A stretch of 35,160 bases of DNA from Gemmatimonadota bacterium (lineage in GTDB: Bacteria; Gemmatimonadota; Gemmatimonadetes; Gemmatimonadales; GWC2-71-9). Under the pieces are notes generated by a model. That model saw nothing but the letters and a program-made list of their open reading frames with translations. It did not search any database and had not been told where the DNA came from. This document shows positions 15,649 through 25,100 of this stretch, one piece after another (position 1 is the stretch's first letter; the number at the start of each line of letters is the position of its first letter). The position numbers and the translations under genes were made by a program. Location: the NCBI GenBank assembly GCA_003221005.1, contig QHTZ01000096.1, forward strand, positions 1 through 35,160, written 5' to 3'.

Positions 15649-16497
15649 CTACGGCACCGCGCGCACCGTATCCTTCGCCCCCGTCGAATCCCCCCGCGCC
15701 CGCCGCTCCGCATCGCGATCCGCCTGCTTGCGCTCGCGGATCTCGCGCACGTACTGCCGGAACTCTCGCAGCGTCTCGGTTCGCCGCGCCGCCTGGAGGA
15801 TGTCCTCGCGCATGTCTGAGATCTGCCGCGCCCGCAGCGACGCGTCGAAGTTCCCTTGAGGCAGCATGCTCCCGAGCAACGCGAGCACCGGCGCCGGGAT
15901 CTTGACCCCGGCCACGTAGATTCCCGACGAGTCGATCCCGAACTTCTTCCCCGTCACATCGGCGGTCCACGACGGCAGCCGGTGCTCCCGCTGCTCGAGG
16001 TCGATCATCTGGTTGAGCGTGTCAACCATCGCGCGCAGCCGGCCCACGACCACCGAGTCCCGCGGGGCGCTGTCCGGCGACCTGTTGTAGAGCACGTCTG
16101 CGACTTCGCTGGGGAGGGCGGGCCGCGGCGCAGGCCAGACACGAGAATCTGCGAGCCGCGGCCCGAGCACACCGGGCGCAGCAGCGCCCGGGCCCACCAC
16201 GAGCGTGGTGTCCAGCTTCCCGACCGGTGCCGGCGCGGGCTCAGCGGCGGGCGTCGCGGCGACGGGCACCGGGCGACCGAGCCCCCCACTCGGCCCCCGC
16301 CCGGGCTCCGTGCCGCCAAGCGGCGGCAGCGCGGGCAACCCGGCGAGCGGCGGAGGGGTCAGGTTGATGAACGTGATCCGCGGCACCACCCGCCACGACA
16401 CGGTGAAGATCAGCAGGAGAGCGGCGACGTGCAGCGCCGCGCTTGCGATCCAGCTGGCGCGGGTCTTGGGAAGCGGAGCCTTACGGAATTGGAACAA
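15649..16497 (-). CDS. Membrane-anchored proline-rich protein of unknown function
   Basis: 282 aa from a TTG start (GAGGTG just upstream). One N-terminal membrane helix (about 15-38, SWIASAALHVAALLLIFTVS) is followed by a long Pro/Gly/Ala-rich linker (about 50-130). The C-terminal part is soluble and helical: DSVVVGRLRAMVDTLNQMID, DVTGKKFGIDSSGIYVAGVK, and a charged coiled-coil tail (REIRERKQADRDAERRARGD). The architecture (short inner end, one helix, Pro-rich spanner, periplasmic domain) resembles TonB- or cell-envelope-spanning proteins, but no TonB C-terminal motif is seen. It lies 59 bp after the helicase gene and converges with gltX. Confidence 0.8.
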   Translation of the reverse strand: MFQFRKAPLPKTRASWIASAALHVAALLLIFTVSWRVVPRITFINLTPPPLAGLPALPPLGGTEPGRGPSGGLGRPVPVAATPAAEPAPAPVGKLDTTLVVGPGAAAPGVLGPRLADSRVWPAPRPALPSEVADVLYNRSPDSAPRDSVVVGRLRAMVDTLNQMIDLEQREHRLPSWTADVTGKKFGIDSSGIYVAGVKIPAPVLALLGSMLPQGNFDASLRARQISDMREDILQAARRTETLREFRQYVREIRERKQADRDAERRARGDSTGAKDTVRAVP

Positions 16498-16556
16498 CGG
16501 TCACCTCGGTGAACATCTGTCACTGATACGCGCAAGCACGCCCGGCCGCTAGTGCG

Positions 16557-19088
16557 CTATGGCCCCGTCCCGCTCCCCACCACGATCCCCTGTTCCGCGA
16601 AGAACTCCTCGCACCGCCGCCGCACGTCCTCCCAGCTCCCGATCACCGTAGTAGCGCGCGGCAGCCCTTCGAGGATCCGGGCGCCGTATCCCTTCGTGAC
16701 GGCGCGGCGGTCGAGCAGCACCACAGCACCCGTATCCGAGCGAGTGCGAATCAGGCGGCCGAAGCCTTGTTTCAGCTTGAGCGCCGCGAGCGGCACGAGG
16801 TAGTGGCTGAAGCCGTTCTGCCCGCGCTCCTCGAGCCGCTCGAGCCGTGCCGCCGTGAGCGGCTCGCTCGGGACTTTGAATGGGAGCTTGGCGAGGATCA
16901 GCACGCGCAGCGCCCGGCCCGGCACGTCAACACCCTCCCAGAAGGAATCGGTGCCGAGCAGGATCGCGGACCCCGAATCGCGGAACCGCCGCAGCAGCTG
17001 ATCGCGCTGCCCCTCTCCCTGTACGAGCAGCGGCCAGCGCGCCCCGAGTCGCCCCTGCCCCCGCACCGCGGCGGCCGTGCGGCGCAGGGCGCCGTGACTC
17101 GTGAACAGCACGAAGATGCCGCCGTCCGATACGCGGGCGAGGTCGAGCAGCACGCGTGCCACGGCGGCGTCGTGCCCCGCCTCGTCGTCACGCGGCTCGG
17201 GCAGGTCGGTCGGCACCCCGAACAAGCATTGCGCCGGGAAGTCGAACGGCGATGCGAGCACCTCCTGCACCGCCACCCGTGTGGGGGGAAGATCCAGTCC
17301 TAACCGCTCCGCGAGGAACGCGAAGTCGCCCGCGGCGGCGAGCGTGGCGCTCGTCAGCACGACGGTCCCCACGCGGTCGAATAGATTTTCCTTCAAGAGT
17401 AGCGCCAAATCGAGCGGCACCGAGGCGAGCGTCAGGTTCGCCCCCTTCCTGCCGCGCCGTTCGAGCCAGCGCACCGCCGGCGGCCCGCCGGGCGCCGGCT
17501 GCAGCGCGGCGGTGAGCCCCTGGGCAGCCGCGTCGAGCCGGCGGATGACTCCCCGCAGCTCGGCGATGAGCTGGACGGGGCGCTCCGCGGGATCCTCGAA
17601 CACCAGCCGGTCCGCGATCGTTTCGACGCCGTCCCGCAACCCTCTGAAGGCGACGAGCAGGTTTTCGAGCGCGGGGCCCAGTCCCTGGGACCAGACCGGG
17701 TCGCCGGCGAATGCGTCCGTGAGGCGCAGCACGGAGCCTGGCGCGGCTTCGGCGTCGAGCCGGTCGCCGAGCAGCAGGAAAAGAGTGTCGGCCGCGCGAC
17801 GGGCGGCGTCCAGCGCATCGAACAGGCCCTGGCGCACCAGGTCGCGGCTAGCGGCGGCGAGCAGGTCGTCGCGCCGGGCGAGCTCCGCCGCGATCGCCGG
17901 GAGCAGGCCCCGTCCGTTGCGCTCGAGCCGCGCGAGCAGCCGCTGCACGCCTACCGCGCTCACCTGAGCGCCGAGATGGGTCGCGGCGACGTCCTCCAGG
18001 TGATGCGCTTCGTCGAGCACCAGGCGGCGATAGGGCGGCAACACGGCGGCCTCGAGCCAGTTGTCGGACGCGATCCGCACCGCGAGATCGGACGCGAGCA
18101 AGTGGTGGTTCACCACGACGACGTCGGCCTCGGCGGCGCGGCGCCGCGCCTGGAACAGGAAGCAGCGCTCGAAGTGGGGACACTTGAGCCGCGTGCACAG
18201 GTCCGACTCCGCCGCGACGGAGTCCCATACCTCCGGCGACGGCTCGTCGGTCAGGTCCGCGAGGCTGCCATCGCCGGTGCGCGCCGCCCACGCGGCCAGG
18301 GCCTCGAGCTCGGCAGCGCGCGCGTCGTCGAACATCGAGTCCTGCCCGGCGCGCGCCTGCTCGAGCCGCGCCAGGCACAGATAGTTGCGCCACCCCTTGA
18401 GCAGCGCGAAGCTCGGCGTGTGGTCTCCGGTGGCGAGAGCGCGCGCCAGGATCGGCAGGTCCTTGCCGACGAGCTGCTCCTGCAGGTTGATCGTGTTTGT
18501 GGACACGACGGTGCGCTCGCCGTTCTCCCGCGCCCACACGAGCGCCGGCACGAGGTAGGCGAACGACTTGCCAACGCCGGTCCCCGCCTCGAGCAGTGCC
18601 ACTCCGCCGTCGTTGTACACGTCGGCCGTGTAGGCCGCCATATCGCGCTGGCTCGGCCGGTCCTCGAACGCGCCCAGCACGCGGGCGACGGGCCCGTGCT
18701 CGGCGAGCAGAGCGGCGACGTCCACGGGGTCGAGCCGCGCGGTCGCCCGCGCCCGCGGCACCTCGACCACCACGTAGCAGGCGGTGACGTCGTTGTCCAC
18801 GATCGCGAAGCCGACGCCGCCGTCGTGCAACCGGGCCGCGACGGCGAGGTCGGCGCCCGACGGCTCGAGCACGCCGCTCGGGTGGTTGTGCAGCAGGATC
18901 TCGCCGCGCTCGGCAATCCCCGGGAGTGCGAGCACCGCGTCCACGGTGCCCCGCGCCACGACGCGCGCCTCGACGATGCGTCTGTTCCCGTCGAGACGGC
19001 CCACGAACGAGACTTCGCGTCCCTGGGCGGCGCCGATTTCCGCGCGCAGCAGCAGCTGCACGGCCGGCGCCAGCCGCTCGACGCTCAC
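16557..19088 (-). CDS. DinG/XPD-type ATP-dependent DNA helicase with N-terminal JAMM domain
   Basis: 843 aa from GTG 19088, overlapping the upstream stop (GTGA). The open frame continues to 19280, but the extra 64 codons are Arg/Pro-rich shadow. The N-terminal 150 residues carry a RadC-like JAMM motif: HNHPSGVLEPSGAD, i.e. H67-x-H69-x7-S77-x2-D80, with E25 as a candidate first acid. The helicase follows: Walker A EAGTGVGKS, four cysteines for a 4Fe-4S cluster (in LCLARLEQ, LCTRLK, KCPHF, ERCFLF), VVVVNHHLL, DEAH box LVLDEAHHLED, TSATLA, and motifs V-VI (GTDSFWEGVDVPG, QGFGRLIRTRSD). It unwinds DNA 5'-3' with ATP. Usual DinG proteins have either no extra domain or an N-terminal exonuclease; a JAMM domain here is unusual. 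Confidence 0.95.
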   Translation of the reverse strand: MSVERLAPAVQLLLRAEIGAAQGREVSFVGRLDGNRRIVEARVVARGTVDAVLALPGIAERGEILLHNHPSGVLEPSGADLAVAARLHDGGVGFAIVDNDVTACYVVVEVPRARATARLDPVDVAALLAEHGPVARVLGAFEDRPSQRDMAAYTADVYNDGGVALLEAGTGVGKSFAYLVPALVWARENGERTVVSTNTINLQEQLVGKDLPILARALATGDHTPSFALLKGWRNYLCLARLEQARAGQDSMFDDARAAELEALAAWAARTGDGSLADLTDEPSPEVWDSVAAESDLCTRLKCPHFERCFLFQARRRAAEADVVVVNHHLLASDLAVRIASDNWLEAAVLPPYRRLVLDEAHHLEDVAATHLGAQVSAVGVQRLLARLERNGRGLLPAIAAELARRDDLLAAASRDLVRQGLFDALDAARRAADTLFLLLGDRLDAEAAPGSVLRLTDAFAGDPVWSQGLGPALENLLVAFRGLRDGVETIADRLVFEDPAERPVQLIAELRGVIRRLDAAAQGLTAALQPAPGGPPAVRWLERRGRKGANLTLASVPLDLALLLKENLFDRVGTVVLTSATLAAAGDFAFLAERLGLDLPPTRVAVQEVLASPFDFPAQCLFGVPTDLPEPRDDEAGHDAAVARVLLDLARVSDGGIFVLFTSHGALRRTAAAVRGQGRLGARWPLLVQGEGQRDQLLRRFRDSGSAILLGTDSFWEGVDVPGRALRVLILAKLPFKVPSEPLTAARLERLEERGQNGFSHYLVPLAALKLKQGFGRLIRTRSDTGAVVLLDRRAVTKGYGARILEGLPRATTVIGSWEDVRRRCEEFFAEQGIVVGSGTGP

Positions 19089-20386
19089 GTCTTCAGCTCG
19101 CGCTTCTTGGCCGCGGGGAAGAGCACGTTGTTGAGGATCAGGCGGTACCCGGGCGAGTGCGTGTGCAGCGACAGGTCGGTCGGGAGATCGCCGATCTGGT
19201 GCTGCGGGTCCTCGGGGTCGTGCCCGCCGAAGAAGGTCCACGTGCCCTTGCCCAGGTCGCCGTGGGTGTACTTGACCCATGGCGCTCCCTCCTCTTCACC
19301 GAGCACGGTGACGCTCGGCTTGAGCCGGTTGCGCATGAAGGAGGTCGTGAGGCCGTAGAAGTCCGGGATCACCTGGCGGTGGTTCTGGATCAGCATCGTC
19401 GGCACGGGATCGATCTTCGCGCTGAAGTTGAAGAGCGTGAACGCGCCGAGCGGCTGGCGCCGCGGGCCGGCGTTGACCTGGTGCCCGTCGATGTCGGAGA
19501 AGCTCGGGATCTGCGGGTTGGGCTCGATGTGCGCCCCGGTGAACGCGAGCGTCCGGCTCCAATCGAGCCTGGCGTCAGCGTCGGGGTCGATCGGCGTGCC
19601 ATCCGCGAAGCTCGCGGCGATGTCCGCGTGCTCGGCCGCGAGGGCGAGGTCGATCGTCTCGGTCGCGGTGCACATCGCGAACAGGAAGCCGCCGTTCCGG
19701 ACGTACTCGCGGATCGCGCGCGCCACGGCCTTCTTCAGGTCGGGCACCGAGCGGTACCGGAGCTGCCGCGCCGCGTCGGTGTTGAACCGGACCATCTCGG
19801 CCAGCCACGGCGCCCCCGCGTAGATGAGAAAGAACTTCGAGTATTGCCCTGTGAAGTCCTCGTGGTGCAGGTGCAGCCAGTCGTAGCTGCGGAGCGAGCC
19901 GGCCAGCACCTCGAAGTCCCACACTCGCTGGAACGGAATCCCGGCGTACTGGAGTGCCATCGTTACGGCGTCGTCCCACGGGGGCGCGTTGGGCGGCACG
20001 TACACGGCGACCTTCGGCGCCTTCTCCAGCGGCACGCTGTCCGCGTTCGTAGCCTCGATGTCGCCGCGGATGGCCGTCACGTCGGGGCCACCCACCGGCT
20101 CGACCCGGACCCCAGCGAGTGCCGCATCGCGCCGGATCGCGTCACCGTCGGCGACCAGGAACGAGCCGCCGCGGTAATTGAGGAGCCATTCCGCGGGGAG
20201 TCCCGCCTGGACGATCCGGTACACGACGCCATACGCCTTCAGATGGTCGGTCTGGGCGTCGTCCATGGGAATCAGGAGCGACGGACGGTCGGACAGTCGG
20301 ACAGTCGGACGGAACCCCATAAAGTCAGCCCCGACCGACAGTCCGACTGTCCGACCGACCGACACCAGGAACTCTCTCCGCTTCAC
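19085..20386 (-). CDS. Exported 'asparagine synthetase B'-like family protein, probably Tat/Sec-secreted
   Basis: 433 aa from GTG 20386, overlapping the TPR gene stop (GTGA). The N-terminus VKRREFLVSVGRTVGLSVGA has an RRxFL Tat-like motif. The mature part starts SLLIPMDDAQTDHLKAYG, as in a family often labelled asparagine synthetase B. No synthetase motifs (N-terminal Cys or PP-loop) are visible, so the label is probably wrong. Conserved points include DWLHLHHEDFTGQYSKFF, YVRNGGFLFAMCTATETIDL (like a GATase1/ThuA nucleophile elbow with Cys) and a His-rich end (LSLHTHSPGYRLI). The signal-peptide region is written by a palindromic octamer array (20280-20363). Function unknown; location likely periplasmic. 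Confidence 0.87.
   Translation of the reverse strand: MKRREFLVSVGRTVGLSVGADFMGFRPTVRLSDRPSLLIPMDDAQTDHLKAYGVVYRIVQAGLPAEWLLNYRGGSFLVADGDAIRRDAALAGVRVEPVGGPDVTAIRGDIEATNADSVPLEKAPKVAVYVPPNAPPWDDAVTMALQYAGIPFQRVWDFEVLAGSLRSYDWLHLHHEDFTGQYSKFFLIYAGAPWLAEMVRFNTDAARQLRYRSVPDLKKAVARAIREYVRNGGFLFAMCTATETIDLALAAEHADIAASFADGTPIDPDADARLDWSRTLAFTGAHIEPNPQIPSFSDIDGHQVNAGPRRQPLGAFTLFNFSAKIDPVPTMLIQNHRQVIPDFYGLTTSFMRNRLKPSVTVLGEEEGAPWVKYTHGDLGKGTWTFFGGHDPEDPQHQIGDLPTDLSLHTHSPGYRLILNNVLFPAAKKRELKT
20280..20363. repeat. Palindromic octamer array inside a signal-peptide region
   Basis: Left arm: four 8-bp units at 20280-20311, three of them GTCGGACA or GTCGGACG. Right arm: four 8-bp units at 20332-20363 (CGACCGAC, AGTCCGAC, TGTCCGAC, CGACCGAC), the reverse complement of the same word. 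The loop is about 20 nt (20312-20331). The whole array is inside the start of the gene that begins at 20386 on the minus strand, from codon 8 onward. Confidence 0.9.
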
Positions 20387-22143
20387 GACTTGGGAATCGC
20401 TCCTCGGGCGCGCTCTAGCTCGCGCCGCGCTTGGGGCACGACGGCGCTCTCGGGATAGGTGAGGATGAGGTGTTCGAGGTGCTGCGTAGCGGCGCTGGTC
20501 TCGCCCTGCCGCAGCAGCATCCGGGCCCACGCGAGCTCCGCCGCCGGCGCCGCCGCACCTGTGCCGCCTATCCGGATTACTTCGTCGAATAGCGCCGCCG
20601 CGGTCCGCTCGCCGTCGCCGCCCAGACCAGCTGCGACACGGCCCGCCAGCAGCAGCACGTCGGGGCGGCCGTATTCGGGCGTCAGCCGGTCCGCAACCCG
20701 CCGCAGGGTCGCGAGCGCACCCGTCGAGTCTCCGCGCGCGAGCGCCAACAGAGCGCTGCCAAGCGCCGGCAGGCGGTCCTCGGGGATCCGCTGCATCAGC
20801 GCGACCATCGCCATGCGCTCGGTCGCGTCCCGCCGGTCTCCGGCGTACGGGCCCGCGGCGCGAAACAACGCGCGCGCCGCCTGGAGGTCGCCGCGGTACA
20901 GCGCGATCCACCCGCGCACCGCGCTCGCCTCGACGCTCGAGTCCGCCCCCAGGGCCGAGTCAGCCCGCGCCAGGTCGCCGCGGCGGATGCGCGCGCGTGC
21001 CAGCGCTAGGCCCACGGCCGTGCGGTCGTCGTTCAACAGCTGGTTGCGCGCGCGCTCCAGCTGGGCCGCGGCGGAGTCCAACTGGCCCGCCTGGATCAGG
21101 GCGCGAATCAACGTGGCTTGAGCGAGCCGCTGCGCGTCGGGCGCGGCCCTAGGGTCGGCGGCCACGAGCGCGAGCTCCGCCTGCGCGGCCGCAACGTCTC
21201 CCGCCTCGAGGAACGCCCGCGCCGCATCCGCGCGCATTCGCACCGCGAGCTCGGGCGGCACCCGACGCGCGAGCTCGCGGAGGGCAAGCCCGCGCACGCG
21301 CCAGCCGGCGCGGGTGCGCTGTCCCATCGCCCAATCGGCGAAGCTGCGCAGTGCGTACGCCGCATCCACCGAGCGTCCGCTCACCGTCGGCTCGAAGACG
21401 GCCCAGGCACGCTGCGGGTCACCCCACGACAGGAGCAGCGCCGCCCCGAGCTGGCGGGCGGCCGGGGCGTCGGACGCGCCCGTCAAGACCTGGATGACAC
21501 CCTCGCGCCGGTCGACGGGAGCGTCGACAAGCTGCCCCACCGCCGTCGAGAGCTGGGCGGGAACGACCGCCAGCGCAGTGGCCCATTCCCGGGCCGCGCC
21601 TTCCCACTCGCCCATGCGACGGCGCACCTCGGCAAGCTCAACCGCCAAGGCCATCGCGTCTCCGAGCGCTTGCCGGCCGGCGAGCAGCACGTCCCGCGCG
21701 GCGGCGTTCGCCCCCGCCTCCTCGAGCGCCAGGGCCCATTCGCGATAAGGACCGGGGTCACGTGGCTGGGCGCGCGCCCACTGGCGCGCGGCGCTCCGCG
21801 CGCTGTCCGGCTGGCTGAGTGCGACATAGAGACGGAGCAGCAGGCCCCGAAACTCGGCGTTCTCCGGCTCGAGCTGCGACGCGTGTTGTGCGAGCGGCAG
21901 GACCTCTCGCAATCGGCCGAGCTGGGGCAGCACACGCTCGAGTCCGAGCAGCGCGGCGAGGTCCGTGGGATGGGCCCGCGCGGTCGCGAGATAGAAGTCG
22001 GCTGCCTGGTCGAGCCGGCCCGCGCGTTCGAGCTCGAACCCCGGACCGATGATCGCCTGCGCCGCCGCGGCGGCCGCGACGACGAGCGCCAGCCCGGCGG
22101 CGAGGCCGGCGGCTCTACCGCGAAGCTGGCGCGGAGGGCGCAT
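20383..22143 (-). CDS. Exported TPR-repeat protein
   Basis: 586 aa. A hydrophobic N-terminus (about 10-30, LRGRAAGLAAGLALVVAAA) is a signal peptide or anchor. The rest is made of helical TPR/superhelical repeats, Ala-rich and with the usual small-residue spacing: GRLDQAADFYLATARAHPTD, DAPAARQLGAALLLSWGDPQ, ALIQAGQLDSAAAQLERARN, TALGADSSVEASAVRGW-type units and a YfiO/BamD-like final repeat (GETSAATQHLEHLILTYPES). TPR scaffolds hold protein complexes; a partner is most likely among the neighbours. The ATG at 22143 overlaps the DUF4175 gene end by 29 bases and the stop overlaps the next start. Repeat count is not exactly determined. Confidence 0.9.
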   Translation of the reverse strand: MRPPRQLRGRAAGLAAGLALVVAAAAAAQAIIGPGFELERAGRLDQAADFYLATARAHPTDLAALLGLERVLPQLGRLREVLPLAQHASQLEPENAEFRGLLLRLYVALSQPDSARSAARQWARAQPRDPGPYREWALALEEAGANAAARDVLLAGRQALGDAMALAVELAEVRRRMGEWEGAAREWATALAVVPAQLSTAVGQLVDAPVDRREGVIQVLTGASDAPAARQLGAALLLSWGDPQRAWAVFEPTVSGRSVDAAYALRSFADWAMGQRTRAGWRVRGLALRELARRVPPELAVRMRADAARAFLEAGDVAAAQAELALVAADPRAAPDAQRLAQATLIRALIQAGQLDSAAAQLERARNQLLNDDRTAVGLALARARIRRGDLARADSALGADSSVEASAVRGWIALYRGDLQAARALFRAAGPYAGDRRDATERMAMVALMQRIPEDRLPALGSALLALARGDSTGALATLRRVADRLTPEYGRPDVLLLAGRVAAGLGGDGERTAAALFDEVIRIGGTGAAAPAAELAWARMLLRQGETSAATQHLEHLILTYPESAVVPQARRELERARGAIPKS

Positions 22144-25100
22144 TGAGGCGTCGGAAGTATTCCAGAACCAGCCGGCGCTGCTCCGGGGTCAGGTCCCTGA
22201 GCTCGTCCCACCGGGGATAGCGGACGCGGGCACCCGCGCCCGTCGCGCCCGGCGCGAGCAGTGCGGGCACGTGGACGCTGTCGGAGCTCGCGGGACGACT
22301 AGCGCGCTCCCGCTGCTCGTCCGGCTCGGGGCCGGTGAGCGTGCGGCCCGCATCCAGGAGGCGTCGGTAGAGCCGCTCCTGGCGCTGGATCGTCTGGGCA
22401 TCGAGCCGGCCCGCCTCGAGCTGCCGCGCGAGGTCGCGCGCTTCCTGCGCCAGGGTCCCCGCCGCCTGACTCGCGCCCTCGCCGTGGAGCCGCTCGAGGT
22501 CCTCAGCGAGCGCGCGCTGCTGGGCCGCGAGCGCGCGCAGCTGGTCCATCACCTCGCCGCCGGTGGCGGCGGCGAACGAGAGTAACCCCTGCACCTCTCC
22601 GTTCAGTCCCCCCTGCTGTTGCGCCAGGTGGGCGAGCTGCTCCATCATTTCGGCGAAACCGCTGCCCGACTGCCCGCCCTGCACGTCATTGCGGCTCTTC
22701 GCCAGGGCGTAGGCCGTCGCGTTGAGCGCGTCCACCGACTCCTCCGCCAGGGCTGCGGCGGCTTCGACGTTGGGGTTCGCCTCCTCGAGCCGCTCCCGCG
22801 CCGCGCGCATCTGGCGTTGAGCAAACGCGAGCGCGCGCTCGAGCTGGGGGGAGACGAGCGCGTGCCTGCCCGCCGCAGCGCGGACCTGGCGCTCGACCGC
22901 GTCCGCGCCCTCCTCCAGGGAAGCCTGCTGGGACCGCGTGGCGGGCCCCGCCTCGCTCCGGTGCAGCGCCTCAGCGATCTGCCGCTGGCGCTCCGCGAGC
23001 GCCACCGTCTCCGAGAGGGCGCGGTCGAGCGCATCGAGCGTCTCCCGGCGCCACGCTTGCGCCAGCGAGTCACGCCGGGCGCGCAGCGCGTCCGGGATCT
23101 CTGCCAGGGCGGATTCCGCGGCGGCGCCGGCGCTCGCTGCAGCCGTGGCATCCCGCTCGCTGGCGGCGCCGGCGGCCCGACGCATGGCGCCGTGCGCGCG
23201 CGCAGCGGCTGCGCGGGGCGCCGCGAGCGGCGTGCCGCCGTCGGGCGGCGGCGCCGCCCGCGCCAGGTCGCTCGCAGCCTGCGCGATGCCGCGCGCGAGT
23301 GAATCGGTGCGCGCCGCCAGCGCGCGCTCGCGCTCCGTCGCCGAGCTGTCGACGCGCCTGGCGTCCGCCTCGTTCCACTCGGCCTGGCGCCGGCGCAGGT
23401 CTTCGGCATCTGCGGCGAGCGACTGGAGCGCGCCCTCCACCGCGGCGCGGCGGAACAGCTCCTGGCTGCGCGCCAGCGTCTCCTTGAGTTGCCGCTGCGC
23501 CTCGGCGAGGTTCGCCAGCGCCTGGCGCATCGCCTCCGGGTCGAGCTTCGCGAGCGCCTCCTGCAGCTCGCGCAGCCGCTGCTCGAGCTCAGGCGTGAGC
23601 GCGCGCTGCAGCAGCTGCTGGACTTCCGCGAGGCGCGCCTGGAACGCGGTGTCGGTCAGCCCCGCCTGCTGCGCGGCGCGCGCCACCTCGGCGACCGCCT
23701 GCGCGAGCTGCTGGGCGCGCTGCTCGACCTCTGCCTGTTGCTGCGCGATCGCCGCTGCGCGCTCGCTGGCTTCGAAGGGCAGTGTCCCGGCCTGTGCGCC
23801 CGCCGGCCGCCGGTCCGGCGTCGCCGCGTCGCGAGAACGCTCTTGCGCCAGATCGCTCGTCCGCTGCAGCACCGCCCCCGCTGCGTCGGTGAGCGAGTCC
23901 GCCGTCGCGCCGATCTCCCGCGCCGCCGCCCGCGTGGCGGCGCGCAGCTCCTCCAGGCTCAGCAGCCGCAGCGCCAGCTCGACGCTGCTGCCCTCGTGCG
24001 GCCGGGGGGCGTTGTCCCACGCGTCCACGCGGAGCCGCAGCGTGTCTCCAGGCAGCAGCCCCCGCCGCTCGGCGTCGAGCTCACCCTGAAGCAGCGCGCG
24101 ATCCCCGGCACCGCTCACGTCGAGCGCCTGACGCACTGGCTCGGCAACCTTGCCCGTTCGACTCACTCGCCAGCTCACCAACTCGACCCGGGAGACGCCG
24201 TGATCGTCGCGCACATCGATCACGACCGGTTGCCGCAGCGAGAGTGGCAGGGTCGTGTCGCGCCCCGGGACGGGGATGAACACCACTGGCGCGGAATCAG
24301 GCACCACCCGGAGGTGGAGCTCGGGCGCATCGCCCTCGAGGGGGCTGCCGTCCCCCGCCGCCACCTCGAGCCGCCAGACGCCGGAGGCGCCGGGCACGAA
24401 TCCGCCGCTGAACGCGGTGCCGCGCACGCCGAGCCGCGCGGCGTTGCGGCCCCCTGGGGACTGCACCCAGGCGGCGTGCACGACCGGCACGCTCGCGGCT
24501 CCGTTCGTAAGCACGGCGGTGCCCGCAGGCAGCGGGATGGTGTCCGGCCCCGCCACGATCTGCTCGTCGGCGCGCTGCAGGTAGGCGGGGTAGCGGGCGG
24601 TGAGCTCGAGGTCGGCAAGGAACGCGGGGAGCCTCACGACAACTGTGTGTTCGGCGCTGCGGCGGGTGCCGCTCGTCGCGCGCACATAGAGGTCCGTCTC
24701 GAGCGGACCCAGGCGGCGCATCCCGCGCCCCGACGTGTCCAAGGGGACCGGCAGCGGCCGCCACGGCTCCCCCGGCGCGCGCGTCCACAGCGTGGCACGA
24801 GTGGCGGCCGGGACTGCGATCGTGACCGTGACGCCCTCGCCCCGGCGCACTGTGTCGCGGTCGACCGCCAGCAGCACGGTTGCCCGCGCGTCCGCGAGCG
24901 TGCGCAGCGGATGCCAGAACGCGGCACGACCCCGCGCCGGCGACGCGACGACGAACAACGCGGCGCCCGCGGCCGCGGCGATCACGCCCGCCGCGACGCG
25001 ACGACGGGTCTCCCGCGCGAGCGAGCGATCCACGCGCGACGCGACGGCAGCGACCACGCGCGCTGCGCGCGCGTCGGCGAATGAGGCGAGCTCCGCGCTC

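Noticed and set aside
19089..19280. Upstream extension of the helicase
   Set aside because: It lies inside the neighbouring gene and is Arg/Pro-rich; the GTG at 19088 overlaps the previous stop.
17976..19358. 460-aa plus-strand frame
   Set aside because: Antisense to the helicase; no motifs.
20387..20911. Upstream extension of the asparagine-synthetase-like gene
   Set aside because: It reads the TPR gene in another frame; the GTG at 20386 overlaps the TPR stop as in other pairs.
22938..25084. Plus-strand frames of 383 and 531 aa
   Set aside because: Antisense to the coiled-coil gene; Ser/Ala/Arg-rich shadows of Gln/Ala/Arg codons.
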